From positions 1 to 36,308 of the forward strand of contig JAQBOS010000323.1 in NCBI GenBank assembly GCA_028287925.1: 36,308 nt of DNA. The letters are read 5' to 3'. This stretch comes from Mucilaginibacter sp. GTDB taxonomy: Bacteria > Bacteroidota > Bacteroidia > Sphingobacteriales > Sphingobacteriaceae. The position numbers were made by a program, and so were the translations under genes. Below, in pieces: positions 17,240 through 26,916 of this stretch (positions are counted from its first letter, which is position 1; each line of letters opens with the position of its first letter). The notes under the pieces were generated by a model. The model was not told the DNA's origin and searched no databases. It saw only the letters and a program-made list of their open reading frames with translations.

Positions 17240-18625
17240 TCAAATCGCCACCGTTTGCCCTGCAGAATAGTATTTCAATTGGATGATATCATTGGGGATT
17301 GGCCGTGTATTCCATGCCTTATGAATAGTTAATGCTGCACCAACAGCCGATGCCTGGGCCATTGAGGCGGCAAATACTTCCATCCCTTTAAATTCGGTGG
17401 CAAGCAGGTGCATAAATACGCTGTTTTTGCTGAACCCACCATCAACAAAGATCCTTTTTACAAGAGTGCCTTTAAGGATTAGTTGTGTTGATGCAACCTG
17501 CAGGTTTATCAGGTCGAGCATGAGCTGGTGATAGGCTTCGGTATCATTTTTAAACCCGCTAAGCTCCCTTGTGCCAAATACAGATTCCTTTTTGAAGTCA
17601 TCCTCATAAAAAACCTGGGAATGATTTTTTTTAAGCTTTTTGACGACTTCAGGATTGTAAGCGATGTTCCGGTATTTAATAATATCTATATTAAAGTGTG
17701 CAGCAATCCGTTTTACCTGCTGTTCATACTCATTGCCCGAGAACAACCTGGACGCTTTTACCGGCTGGCCCTTGTATTGTAAAAAGCTTAAGCAATCGTT
17801 TTTAAGCTCCTGAACGGTTAAAGTTTGTTGATTAAAGGGATTCAGGCTGATACACCAGGTGCCTGTTGATATTAATATAAAAGGCTCATGAAAGTTTACC
17901 AGGTAGGGAATAAGTGCCGCTGAGCTATCATGCAACCCGGCGCCTACTTTATAATTGGTCCCGGGAAATAGCGGGGCCGAGATCTTATTAGCCGGTACAA
18001 TAGGAGGCAGTTTCAAAGCCACTCCCTCATGCTGGATCCATTCATGATACCTGTTTTTTTCAAAATCCCACATGGCGGTATGGCAGCCAATGCTGGTAAG
18101 ATCGGAATAATGATTCCCGGTTAGCAAAAAGCTAAGGTATTGCGGCAAGTGCAGGGCGTATTTTACCTGGTTAAATACTTCGGGTTTTTCTTTCCTTAAC
18201 CTGTATAATTGCAACCCCGAATTAAGGCTGCCCAAAACCGGTGATGCTGTTTGGATGCTGAACGCTTCCTCGCCGCCATATTCCGCATAAAATTTCCGGC
18301 TTAATTCTTCGGGGTAGGGTTTAAGGTAATTGTACAACGGGGCAACGGGTTTGCCATCTTCTCCCACATAAACAAAGCTTGCCCCGTATGATGAAAAGTT
18401 TACTGCTTTTATATTAAACTCCTTAAGCCTGAAAACCTCGCTTAACGAATCAAAAACAGATAACCGCAGGCTTTCCAGGTTTTCGCAGGGGAAGCCGTCC
18501 TCATCAACCGTTTCAATAAAACGTGCCGATTTCTCATACACTATCTGGTAATTTTCATCAAATAAAAATAGCTTTTTGTTGGTTTTGCCAACATCAAATA
18601 CAATTATTACCGGTTTGGGGCTCAT
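17240..18625 (-). CDS. FGGY-family carbohydrate kinase (rhamnulokinase-like)
   Basis: VIIVFDVGKTNKKLFLFDE, GLHDSSAALIPYL, ISTGTWCISLNPF, FVDGGFSKNSVFMHLLA; adjacent to RhaI-type isomerase. Confidence 0.85.
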   Translation of the reverse strand: MSPKPVIIVFDVGKTNKKLFLFDENYQIVYEKSARFIETVDEDGFPCENLESLRLSVFDSLSEVFRLKEFNIKAVNFSSYGASFVYVGEDGKPVAPLYNYLKPYPEELSRKFYAEYGGEEAFSIQTASPVLGSLNSGLQLYRLRKEKPEVFNQVKYALHLPQYLSFLLTGNHYSDLTSIGCHTAMWDFEKNRYHEWIQHEGVALKLPPIVPANKISAPLFPGTNYKVGAGLHDSSAALIPYLVNFHEPFILISTGTWCISLNPFNQQTLTVQELKNDCLSFLQYKGQPVKASRLFSGNEYEQQVKRIAAHFNIDIIKYRNIAYNPEVVKKLKKNHSQVFYEDDFKKESVFGTRELSGFKNDTEAYHQLMLDLINLQVASTQLILKGTLVKRIFVDGGFSKNSVFMHLLATEFKGMEVFAASMAQASAVGAALTIHKAWNTRPIPNDIIQLKYYSAGQTVAI

Positions 18626-18638
18626 ATATAAATATTAG

Positions 18639-19913
18639 CTACAACCCGGTAGCAACAGTTTTTGATCCGCGCTCTTTTATTAAGTTATCTCTCACCTGCA
18701 GCTTCCGGTAAGTGCTTACCGGGTTTAATGCACCACCCGACAACAGACTTGCTTCCGCTACCAGTGATCGTACATCCGTACGGTAGGCCTGCTGCAGGAT
18801 GTCCTGGGCAAGGGTTACATCATTATTTTGCTGAGCTGCTGTTAACGCGGCCTTATCAACAATTAAAGCCTGGGCATAAGCAATTTTTATAGCCTGTACC
18901 GATTGTAAAAGATCTTCGATCGGGTCTTTTACATTATGCGAGGCATCTATCATCCAGCCAATGTCAGTGGCATGTGTCATACCCCGGGCATCCATTCCTT
19001 CAACCAGCTCATTAAATATCAGGAATAGCTGGTACGGGTTTATGCTGCCTACAGTAAGGTCATCATCGCCGTATTTTGAATCGTTAAAATGAAACCCTGC
19101 CAGCTTGCCTTCCATCAGCAATAAAGAAACTATCTGCTCAATATTGGTATTTGGCAAATGGTGACCGAGATCAACCAAAGTAGCTGCTTTTTTGCCCAGC
19201 TTATTTGCCAGTAAAAGTGATTGCCCCCAATCGCCAATGGTTGTTGAGTAAAAATTTGGCTCAAAGGGTTTGTACTCAATCCATACTTTCCAGTCATCGG
19301 GCAAAGCGCTGTATATCTCCTGTAAGCTCTCCAATGTGTTTTGAAATGCCTTCCGGAAATTTAATTGCCCCGGAAAGTTTGATCCGTCAGACAACCAAAC
19401 AGACAATGCTTTAGAATTAAGCTGAACGCCATATTTAATTACCTCTATATTATGCTCAACCGCTTGCTTTCGAACCTCTTTATCTACATGATGTAGCGAG
19501 CCGTATTTATAGCTGTATTTTTGATCTGCCTGGTCCTGGAATGTGTTTGAGTTTACAGCATCAAAGTGCAGGCCCCGTTGAGCTGCCAACGCTTTTATCG
19601 CCGTTGCATTTCCGGGGATATCCCAGGGGATGTGCAGTGAAATTGAATTGCTTGATTTATTAAGCGCATTGATAACACCTACATCCTCAATCTTTTCTTC
19701 AAGACTTCTCGGCTCGCCGCCGCCCGAAAATCTTCCGAAGCGGGTGCCTCCGGTTCCCAGTGCCCAGCTTGGAATGGCTATATTAAATGCCTGCAGCTTA
19801 GCCATAACATCATTAAGCTTTGGGATGTCAGCGCTTGCAAATTCAAGCTTACGCTTGTGATCAGCCAGCTCATTATGGTTTAATTCATCAATTTTATACT
19901 GATCAATATTCAT
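18639..19913 (-). CDS. rhaI: Sugar isomerase, L-rhamnose isomerase RhaI type (TIM barrel)
   Basis: IAIPSWALGTGGTRFGRFSGGGEPRSLEEKIEDV, SISLHIPWDIPG, WIEYKPFEPNFYSTTIGDWG, LVDLGHHLPNTNIEQIV, AGFHFNDSKYGDDDLTVGSI. Confidence 0.88.
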   Translation of the reverse strand: MNIDQYKIDELNHNELADHKRKLEFASADIPKLNDVMAKLQAFNIAIPSWALGTGGTRFGRFSGGGEPRSLEEKIEDVGVINALNKSSNSISLHIPWDIPGNATAIKALAAQRGLHFDAVNSNTFQDQADQKYSYKYGSLHHVDKEVRKQAVEHNIEVIKYGVQLNSKALSVWLSDGSNFPGQLNFRKAFQNTLESLQEIYSALPDDWKVWIEYKPFEPNFYSTTIGDWGQSLLLANKLGKKAATLVDLGHHLPNTNIEQIVSLLLMEGKLAGFHFNDSKYGDDDLTVGSINPYQLFLIFNELVEGMDARGMTHATDIGWMIDASHNVKDPIEDLLQSVQAIKIAYAQALIVDKAALTAAQQNNDVTLAQDILQQAYRTDVRSLVAEASLLSGGALNPVSTYRKLQVRDNLIKERGSKTVATGL

Positions 19914-20368
19914 GGTAAAAGATTTACAGGTTTATAAAATTATTCGCTAAAGGCTGGCAGTATACAGGTATTAAATGTATAATTAACAGTCGCTTTTGGA
20001 AACGTCTAATATAGTAGTTGTAAAGGCATGTTTACCAAATTTTTTAAAACTCCTTTTAAAGCACCGTTTAGCGGTAGCGAAACATGTAGTACCCAAAGTC
20101 CTGCAAATATTTCCTAAAACACTCCCGGATTAAAACACTTGTTAAACGGGGAAGTTATTTGGGGACTTTTAGCCATTATAACGGGTAAAATTCACCATAA
20201 ATTTACTCACAAGCCACGATGTTAAATTAATAAGAACGATAATTCGAGTTTCAATTGCCTGGCAATCATTTACAAAGACGAAAGTGTTTATTGCTTTTAA
20301 ACGCTTCTGATTAATATTAACGAAAGTTTTGGTGTAATATATTACTCATATAAACTTATTATAATATT

Positions 20369-20500
20369 ATGATACAATTAATGTGGTATGATTTTAGTGT
20401 ATTATTGTTCATCCCAACCTTTCTTCTTGTTTTTGCTCTAACAATTATTTTAATTGTAAAAGCACTTGAGTGTGAGGCTTTATGGGAGATTATTTTTTGA
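20369..20500 (+). CDS. Putative 43-aa hydrophobic microprotein
   Basis: MIQLMWYDFSVLLFIPTFLLVFALTIILIVKALECEALWEIIF; single TM segment, in a long spacer. Confidence 0.3.
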   Translation: MIQLMWYDFSVLLFIPTFLLVFALTIILIVKALECEALWEIIF

Positions 20501-20510
20501 TAAATTACTT

Positions 20511-20681
20511 ATGAGTGCTAGATTTAGATTTCTTTATTTGCTTATTGGCTTTGTTGGATTAGGGTTGCTTGGCTACCTTGCATTTGATACTTATCCATAT
20601 ATTAATTTTGGCCATGTGTTGTTAATCACAACCGGGGATATGGTGTTTTTTTTCCTTGCTTATAAAACGTACCCGGCATAA
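20511..20681 (+). CDS. Putative 56-aa two-TM small membrane protein
   Basis: From ATG 20511 MSARFRFLYLLIGFVGLGLLGYLAFDTYPYINFGHVLLITTGDMVFFFLAYKTYPA; the longer ORF-track version uses TTG at 20466. Confidence 0.4.
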   Translation: MSARFRFLYLLIGFVGLGLLGYLAFDTYPYINFGHVLLITTGDMVFFFLAYKTYPA

Positions 20682-20898
20682 AAGTCCCCAATCTATGGTA
20701 ATTCTTTCCCTTGCAATCTGCAGGGGAAAATAATAGCAGGTAATGTTTATCAACAGCTCCGTTGATTTAATACATTTATCTTAAGTGATAGTATTCCTTT
20801 GCAATTTCCGTTCAAAATTGCTCACCCCATCAGATTTTAGAGGCTTAAAACCGAATTATTGTTAATTTTAACAAAATTTAACATTTATCCCTCACTTT

Positions 20899-20933
20899 TT
20901 TGTGGCAAAAATTTGATCATCTGTTTAAGTTTG
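20899..20933 (+). promoter_or_regulatory. Bacteroidota-type promoter for the moxR/bat operon
   Basis: TTTG (20899-20902), 23-nt spacer, TAAGTTTG (20926-20933; consensus TAnnTTTG), ATG 25 nt further. Confidence 0.5.
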
Positions 20934-20958
20934 CCTACCAAAAAATAATAATCATTTA

Positions 20959-22014
20959 ATGGAAGAAATAAATAGTAATACCGGGCATCTTTCGTCTGAT
21001 GCCGTGGCTGGTACTTCATCGTATTCAACAGATATAAGGGCGCTGAACGAAATGATCCAGAAGGAGAGCGCTTTTATTGATCTCCTGAAAATGGAGATGG
21101 ATAAAGTTATTGTCGGTCAAAAATATATGGTCGACCGCTTACTGATAGGTTTATTGGCTGATGGCCATATCCTGTTGGAAGGTGTGCCGGGATTAGCCAA
21201 AACATTGGCGATCAATACACTGTCAAAAGCTATCCAGGCTGATTTTAGCCGCATCCAGTTTACGCCGGATCTGCTGCCTGCCGATTTACTGGGCACAATG
21301 ATCTACAATCAGAAAAAAGAGGAGTTTATTGTGCGTAAAGGTCCATTGTTCTCCAACTTTATTTTGGCCGATGAGATAAACCGCGCCCCCGCGAAAGTGC
21401 AGAGCGCTTTGCTCGAAGCCATGCAGGAAAGGCAGGTTACCATTGGCGATACTACATTCCCGCTGCCAACTCCATTTTTGGTGCTGGCTACCCAAAACCC
21501 GATTGAGCAGGAAGGAACATATCCATTACCCGAAGCGCAGGTTGACCGTTTTATGTTGAAGGTTGTAATTGGCTATCCTAATAAAGAGGATGAGAAAAGA
21601 ATTGTACGCGCCAATATTGCACCACAAGGAATGCTAAAACCAAACCCGATCATCCGCCCGGACGATATTATCCGTGCGCGCAAGGTGGTAAGAGAGGTTT
21701 ATATGGATGAGAAGATAGAGCAATACATTATTGATATTGTTTTCGCAACCCGTTATCCTGATCAGTATAAATTAAGCAACTATAAAAACCTGATCAGTTT
21801 TGGTGCATCGCCAAGGGCAAGCATTAACCTGGCGCTGGCCTCAAAGGCTTATGCATTTATAAAACGTAGAGGGTATGTTATTCCTGAGGATGTAAGGGCA
21901 ATTTGCCATGATGTTTTAAGGCACAGGATCGGGTTGAGCTATGAAGCCGAAGCCGAGAACATGACCTCGGAAGATATTATTACCGGGATTTTGAATGCGG
22001 TAGAAGTGCCGTAA
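20959..22014 (+). CDS. MoxR-family AAA+ ATPase
   Basis: GHILLEGVPGLAKT Walker A-like, FILADEINRAPAKVQSALLEAMQERQV, ATQNPIEQEGTYPLPEAQVDRFMLKV; heads Bat operon. Confidence 0.95.
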   Translation: MEEINSNTGHLSSDAVAGTSSYSTDIRALNEMIQKESAFIDLLKMEMDKVIVGQKYMVDRLLIGLLADGHILLEGVPGLAKTLAINTLSKAIQADFSRIQFTPDLLPADLLGTMIYNQKKEEFIVRKGPLFSNFILADEINRAPAKVQSALLEAMQERQVTIGDTTFPLPTPFLVLATQNPIEQEGTYPLPEAQVDRFMLKVVIGYPNKEDEKRIVRANIAPQGMLKPNPIIRPDDIIRARKVVREVYMDEKIEQYIIDIVFATRYPDQYKLSNYKNLISFGASPRASINLALASKAYAFIKRRGYVIPEDVRAICHDVLRHRIGLSYEAEAENMTSEDIITGILNAVEVP

Positions 22015-22024
22015 GGGGAAAGAA

Positions 22025-22165
22025 GAGAATCAGGAGTCAAGAAGTCAAGAGACAAGATTTAAAATAATAAGGAGAAGCATCAGGAACCGGAAGTTAAGAA
22101 ATCAAAGTAAAAGTCGTAGCAATGCTGCTGTCTTGTCTTGATTCTTGACTTCTTGATTCTTGCAT
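22025..22165. repeat. Purine-rich degenerate repeat with pyrimidine-rich complementary arm
   Basis: AGAATCAGGAGTCAAGAAGTCAAGAGACAAGA ... TGTCTTGTCTTGATTCTTGACTTCTTGATTCT; arms are near reverse complements. Confidence 0.8.
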
Positions 22166-22173
22166 CTGAAATT

Positions 22174-23055
22174 ATGGCTAGGGACACTAAAGAACTGCTT
22201 AAAAAAGTAAGAAAGATAGAGATAAAAACCCGTGGGCTGAGCAATCACCTGTTTTCGGGCGAATATCACTCTGCCTTTAAGGGGCGGGGTATGGCCTTTA
22301 GCGAGGTGCGCGAGTACCAGATCGGTGATGAGATCCGTACGATCGACTGGAACGTTACGGCCCGCTTTAATCATCCTTATGTTAAGGTGTTTGATGAGGA
22401 ACGGGAGCTTACAGTAATGCTGCTGATGGACGTAAGCGGATCTGAAAACTTTGGCACGCTTTCACAACAAAAGCAGGATCTGGCTACAGAATTGTGTGCG
22501 GTGCTTGCTTTTTCAGCAATTCAGAATAACGACAAGGTAGGGGTGATATTTTTTAGCGATAAGATTGAGAAGTTTATCCCGCCAAAAAAAGGCAGGAGTC
22601 ATATTTTAATGATCATAAGGGAACTGATTGATTTTACACCCGAGAATAAAGGAACCAACGTTGCAGAAGCTTTAAAGTATTTCACCAGTGTTATTAAAAA
22701 GAAGTGCACGGCGTTCATCATGTCCGACTTTATGAGCCCCACCTTTGAGAACGAGCTTAAAATTGCCAATAAAAAGCACGATATAATTGCACTAAGGTTA
22801 TATGATAAACACGAAGAAGAATTTCCTGATCTTGGACTGATCCCTGTAAAGGATGAAGAAACCGGGCAAATTAGTTGGGTAAATACGGGTGATCCTAAAG
22901 TGCGCATCGCTTTTAAAGCAGATGCTTTACGGAGAAATGGCGCTTTAAAAGATGTGTTTAGCCGCTGTGGTGTTGATGCGACTGATATTGGTACTCATGA
23001 ATCGTACGTTAAGCCTTTAATGACATTGTTTAAAAAACGGGGGAAGAAAAGGTAA
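22174..23055 (+). CDS. DUF58 domain-containing protein
   Basis: MARDTKELLKKVRKIEIKTRG; GRGMAFSEVREYQIGDEIRTIDWNVTARFNHPYVKVFDEERE; MDVSGSENFG. Start set to ATG 22174 rather than the ORF-track 22138, which lies in the repeat arm. Confidence 0.92.
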   Translation: MARDTKELLKKVRKIEIKTRGLSNHLFSGEYHSAFKGRGMAFSEVREYQIGDEIRTIDWNVTARFNHPYVKVFDEERELTVMLLMDVSGSENFGTLSQQKQDLATELCAVLAFSAIQNNDKVGVIFFSDKIEKFIPPKKGRSHILMIIRELIDFTPENKGTNVAEALKYFTSVIKKKCTAFIMSDFMSPTFENELKIANKKHDIIALRLYDKHEEEFPDLGLIPVKDEETGQISWVNTGDPKVRIAFKADALRRNGALKDVFSRCGVDATDIGTHESYVKPLMTLFKKRGKKR

Positions 23056-24029
23056 TGATGAATAAATGTTGTTATAATTTCTTGATTTTAATATTGCTTT
23101 CAACTTGTTTTGCTTCAAATGTAAATGCACAAACTATAGTTGTTGAGGCAAAGCTCGATCAGCAAACTATCCGCATCGGCGACCAAACCAAGCTGCGTTT
23201 AATTGTTCATCAACCCCTGAAAGAAAAAGTAAACCTCCCTAAGCTGGCTGATACGTTAACCGGCAAAGTACAGATAGTAAGCAGCAGGCTGGATACCGTT
23301 ATTGACCAAAATGCCCATAACCAGGCAACAATAACCCAAAGCTATACCATTACTTCGTTTGACCAGGGCACCTACACAATCCCGTCGTATTCAATTGGCT
23401 CTGCTGCAGGTGTTTTAAAAACCAATGAACTAACGCTGATGGTGCAAACCGTACAGGTTGATACTACGAAAGCTATTTATGATATTAAACAACCGCTTGC
23501 AGTATCCTATACATTTTGGGATTGGCTGAAAGATCACCGGATCTGGGTTGCACTTGGTTTAGCCGTTATTATTGCAATTATAGGGGTAATATGGTATTTG
23601 AGAAAGCGACCAAAAACTGTAACGATAATAAAAGAGGTTAAACCTGATGTGCCGGCGCACATAATTGCCCTGGGTAAACTGCAGCAACTGCGCGACAAAA
23701 AGCTATATCAGCAGGATGCTGTTAAACAATATCATAGCGAACTGAGCGACATCATCCGCGAATACCTTGAAAAGCGATATGTGGTAAAAACTCAGGAAAA
23801 AACCACAGATGAAATTTTTGCAGCCTTAAAATACATGGATATTGCTAATGAGTACCGGGTTAAGCTAAGCCAGGTTTTGATACTGGCCGATTTGGTAAAG
23901 TTTGCAAAAGAGAAACCGTTGCCTGTTGATAATGAGTTGAGCATGGAAAATGCCCTGGGTTTTGTATTAAAAACACAACAGGCAGCAGAATTACCAACAA
24001 ATACAGAGGGAGGAAGTGAACGTGTTTAA
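23055..24029 (+). CDS. Bat operon secreted/TM protein (BatD-like N-terminus, DUF4381-like)
   Basis: Signal peptide, Ig-like region, TM helix IWVALGLAVIIAIIGVIWYL, cytoplasmic tail; between DUF58 and VWA genes. Confidence 0.7.
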   Translation: MMNKCCYNFLILILLSTCFASNVNAQTIVVEAKLDQQTIRIGDQTKLRLIVHQPLKEKVNLPKLADTLTGKVQIVSSRLDTVIDQNAHNQATITQSYTITSFDQGTYTIPSYSIGSAAGVLKTNELTLMVQTVQVDTTKAIYDIKQPLAVSYTFWDWLKDHRIWVALGLAVIIAIIGVIWYLRKRPKTVTIIKEVKPDVPAHIIALGKLQQLRDKKLYQQDAVKQYHSELSDIIREYLEKRYVVKTQEKTTDEIFAALKYMDIANEYRVKLSQVLILADLVKFAKEKPLPVDNELSMENALGFVLKTQQAAELPTNTEGGSERV

Positions 24030-25020
24030 AGGAATTGAATTTGCGCATCCGGGGTTTTTCTGGCTGTTTATTCTTATCCCGGCAGTAATTGGATGGTATA
24101 TTTGGCGCGAGCGGAAGCTTTATGGCTATTTAAGTGTATCGGCAATTAAGGGGTTTTCTATCCCGTCAAAAAGTATCATTCCAAAACTGCGCCATTTGGG
24201 GATTGCTTTGAGGGTTTTGGCTTTAGCTGCAATGATCATAGCGTTGGCCAGGCCGCAATCATCCCTAAGCTGGCAAAACAGCACCACTGAAGGTATTGAT
24301 ATAATGATAGCTTCGGATATTTCAGGCAGTATGCTCGCCGAAGACTTTCAACCAAACCGCATGGAGGCCGGGAAGAATATTGCCATAGATTTTATAAAGA
24401 ACCGCCCTAATGACCGGATTGGTTTGGTGATATTTAGTGGTGAGAGTTTTACACAATGCCCGTTAACCATTGATCATGATGTACTGATAAATCTTTTTAA
24501 GGATATAAAGAACGGGATGATTGATGATGGCACAGCCATAGGAATGGGCCTTGCCACGGCCGTTAACCGGCTTAAGGAAAGTGAAGCAAAAAGTAAGGTT
24601 ATTATTTTGCTGACAGATGGATCAAATAATGCCGGATCAATACCGCCGGTAACCGCAGCCGAAATTGCCAAACAGTTTAATGTAAGGGTTTACACTGTGG
24701 GCCTGGGTACAAAGGGCTTTGCGCCATACCCGGTTCAAACACCAATGGGGATACAGTATCAGCGCATCCCGGTGGATGTTGATGAAGGTACGCTCTCGAA
24801 AATTGCCACCATTACAGGTGGTAAATATTTCAGGGCCTATAATAACGAAACGCTAAGAGGCATTTATGAGCAGATAGATCAACTGGAGAAAGCTAAAATT
24901 GATGTTACCCAGTATCATAAAAAAACAGAGCTGTTTTTGCCGCTTGCACTGATAGTTTTGTTGCTTTTATTGCTGGAGTTTGGTTTAAAGAATACGGTAT
25001 TTAAGGGGGCTATAACTTAA
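24016..25020 (+). CDS. batA: VWA domain protein, BatA
   Basis: MIDAS DIMIASDISGSMLAEDF, flanking TM helices, GTG start overlapping previous gene. Confidence 0.88.
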   Translation: MNVFKGIEFAHPGFFWLFILIPAVIGWYIWRERKLYGYLSVSAIKGFSIPSKSIIPKLRHLGIALRVLALAAMIIALARPQSSLSWQNSTTEGIDIMIASDISGSMLAEDFQPNRMEAGKNIAIDFIKNRPNDRIGLVIFSGESFTQCPLTIDHDVLINLFKDIKNGMIDDGTAIGMGLATAVNRLKESEAKSKVIILLTDGSNNAGSIPPVTAAEIAKQFNVRVYTVGLGTKGFAPYPVQTPMGIQYQRIPVDVDEGTLSKIATITGGKYFRAYNNETLRGIYEQIDQLEKAKIDVTQYHKKTELFLPLALIVLLLLLLEFGLKNTVFKGAIT

Positions 25021-25023
25021 AGT

Positions 25024-26064
25024 ATGTTACGTTTTGCACATATAGATTTTTTATGGGGATTGTTATTGATCCCGGTTTTTATCCTGCTTTTTATTGTGGT
25101 AAGCAGGTGGAAAAGTAAGGCTGTAAAATCATTGGGCGACAGGAGTGTGGTAAATCTCATGATCCCTGATGTGTCATTTTCAAGGCCGTGGCTAAAGTTT
25201 ATTTTGTTTACCGTTGCGTTTGCTTTTTTGCTGATAGGCGCGGCCGATCCGCAGATAGGCTCAAAGATGGAAGAAGAAAAACGTAAAGGGGCCGATTTGA
25301 TGATCTTGCTTGATGTATCAAACAGTATGCTCTCGCAGGATCTGGTGCCTAACCGCCTTGAAAATGCCAAGCGGGCCATAGCCCAGCTTATTGATAACCT
25401 GCATACCGACCGTATTGGTATAATTGTGTTTGCAGGCGAGGCTTATGTACAGCTGCCAATGACTACTGATTACTCGGCAGCCAAATTGTTTTTAAATACC
25501 ATAAATACCAATATGGTACCTACGCAGGGTACGGCTATTGGTTCGGCCATTGACCTTGGAATGAAGTCTTTCGATTTTAAAGACGGAACAGGCAAGGCCA
25601 TGATAATTATTACCGATGGCGAAAACCATGAAGATGACGCTGTTGCTGCTGCAAAAAATGCTACTGATAAGGATGTTACCGTGCACGTTATTGGCGTAGG
25701 CTCACCTGAAGGTGCCCCAATCCCTATTTACCAGGGTAACAAACAAATAGGCTTCCATTTGGATAGTGCCGGTAAAACCGTTGTAAGCAAACTGAACGAG
25801 ACTATGGGTAAAGAAATTGCTGCGGCAGGTAACGGGGCTTACGTAAGGGCAACAAATGCTAACAGCGGCTTGGGAATAGTGATGGATCAGATTGAAAAGA
25901 TCCAGCGGAAAACTATTGACAGCAAGAATTTCAAGGATTTTGAAGACAGGTTCCAGTTTTTTATCGGGCTTGCATTTTTATTATTACTGATCGAGTTCTT
26001 TATCTCTAATAGAAAAAGCCAGCGGCTGAGTAATTTGAAATTATTTGAAGTAAAAAAATCATGA
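25024..26064 (+). CDS. batB: VWA domain protein, BatB
   Basis: MIDAS DLMILLDVSNSMLSQDL; TM at both ends; tandem with BatA. Confidence 0.88.
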   Translation: MLRFAHIDFLWGLLLIPVFILLFIVVSRWKSKAVKSLGDRSVVNLMIPDVSFSRPWLKFILFTVAFAFLLIGAADPQIGSKMEEEKRKGADLMILLDVSNSMLSQDLVPNRLENAKRAIAQLIDNLHTDRIGIIVFAGEAYVQLPMTTDYSAAKLFLNTINTNMVPTQGTAIGSAIDLGMKSFDFKDGTGKAMIIITDGENHEDDAVAAAKNATDKDVTVHVIGVGSPEGAPIPIYQGNKQIGFHLDSAGKTVVSKLNETMGKEIAAAGNGAYVRATNANSGLGIVMDQIEKIQRKTIDSKNFKDFEDRFQFFIGLAFLLLLIEFFISNRKSQRLSNLKLFEVKKS

Positions 26065-26837
26065 AGCAGCTAATTATCATCCTATTATTTTTACTGCAGG
26101 GTTCGTGGCTTTTTGCGCAGCAGGAGAAAAGCCTGGTACATAAGGGTAATGAGCTTTATCAGCAAAAAAAGTATACAGAAGCTGAAGCTAATTATCGCAA
26201 ATCAGTGGAGAAGAATAAGAACGTGGAAGGTGATTTTAACCTCGGCGATGCACTTTTTAAACAAAAAAAGTTTACCGAAGCAGGCGAACAGTTTAACCAG
26301 CTTGCCGGGGCATCATCAAACAAAAACATTGCTGCCAAGGCTTATCATAATTTAGGCAATTCACTGCTGGAAAATAAAAAGCTGGAAGAAAGCATTGATG
26401 CGTATAAAAAATCATTGATCAATAACCCTAAAGACGATGAAACCCGTTATAACCTTGCCTATGCACAGGAAAAATTGAAAGAACAGCAGAAAAAGGATAA
26501 GGATAATAAGAAGAACGACAAGAACAAGGATAAAAAAAATCAGAACAAAGACGATAAGAATAAGGATAACAAGGATCAAAATAAAAAAGATCAGGACAAA
26601 AAAGACCAGGATAAGAAGGATCAGGATAAAAAGGATCAGGATAAAAAGGATCAGGACAAAAAGGATCAGGACAAAAAAGATCAGAAAGATGGCCAGCAGC
26701 CTCAACCCAACAAATTATCAAAAGAAGATGCCGAACGGATGCTTGACGCGCTCAATAACGATGAAAAGCAAACTCAGGAAAAACTGAAAAATAAAAAATT
26801 AAAAGGTGTGAAAATGCACATTGAAAAGGATTGGTAG
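26061..26837 (+). CDS. batC: TPR protein, BatC
   Basis: Signal peptide, TPR units (AYHNLGNSLLENKKLEESIDAYKKSLINNPKDDETRYNLAYAQ), then a K/D/Q-rich tail. Confidence 0.85.
   Translation: MKQLIIILLFLLQGSWLFAQQEKSLVHKGNELYQQKKYTEAEANYRKSVEKNKNVEGDFNLGDALFKQKKFTEAGEQFNQLAGASSNKNIAAKAYHNLGNSLLENKKLEESIDAYKKSLINNPKDDETRYNLAYAQEKLKEQQKKDKDNKKNDKNKDKKNQNKDDKNKDNKDQNKKDQDKKDQDKKDQDKKDQDKKDQDKKDQDKKDQKDGQQPQPNKLSKEDAERMLDALNNDEKQTQEKLKNKKLKGVKMHIEKDW
26579..26687 (+). repeat. In-frame 15-bp tandem repeat encoding (DKKDQ)n in BatC
   Basis: Iterated GAYAARAARGAYCAG units encoding QNKKDQDKKDQDKKDQDKKDQDKKDQDKKDQDKKDQ. Confidence 0.9.
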
Positions 26838-26840
26838 GGG

Positions 26841-26878
26841 GGAAGTCCGAAAGTCGGAAAAGTCCGGAAGTCCGAAAG
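26841..26878 (+). repeat. Purine-rich degenerate short repeat after batC
   Basis: GGAAGTCCGAAAGTCGGAAAAGTCCGGAAGTCCGAAAG, about 8-9 nt unit. Confidence 0.75.
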
Positions 26879-26916
26879 AAAAATTAACATTACAACCTTT
26901 CAACAGGTTAATAACA

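Noticed and set aside
17240-19913. Complete rhamnose catabolic operon
   Set aside because: Only kinase and isomerase are present; no aldolase, permease or regulator gene is visible next to them in the window, and the kinase is terminal and convergent with ppk1.
22102-22374. 90-aa minus-strand ORF overlapping the purine/pyrimidine repeat and DUF58 start
   Set aside because: Its sequence is derived from the repeat arm and antisense of DUF58.
26579-26687. CRISPR-like array
   Set aside because: Regular periodicity is 15 bp without spacers and is in-frame coding; no Cas genes in the window.
26412-26721. Two overlapping minus-strand ORFs of 97 aa opposite batC
   Set aside because: They are the antisense reading of the DKKDQ tandem repeat (poly-ILF and DPFYP periodic peptides), an artefact of low complexity.
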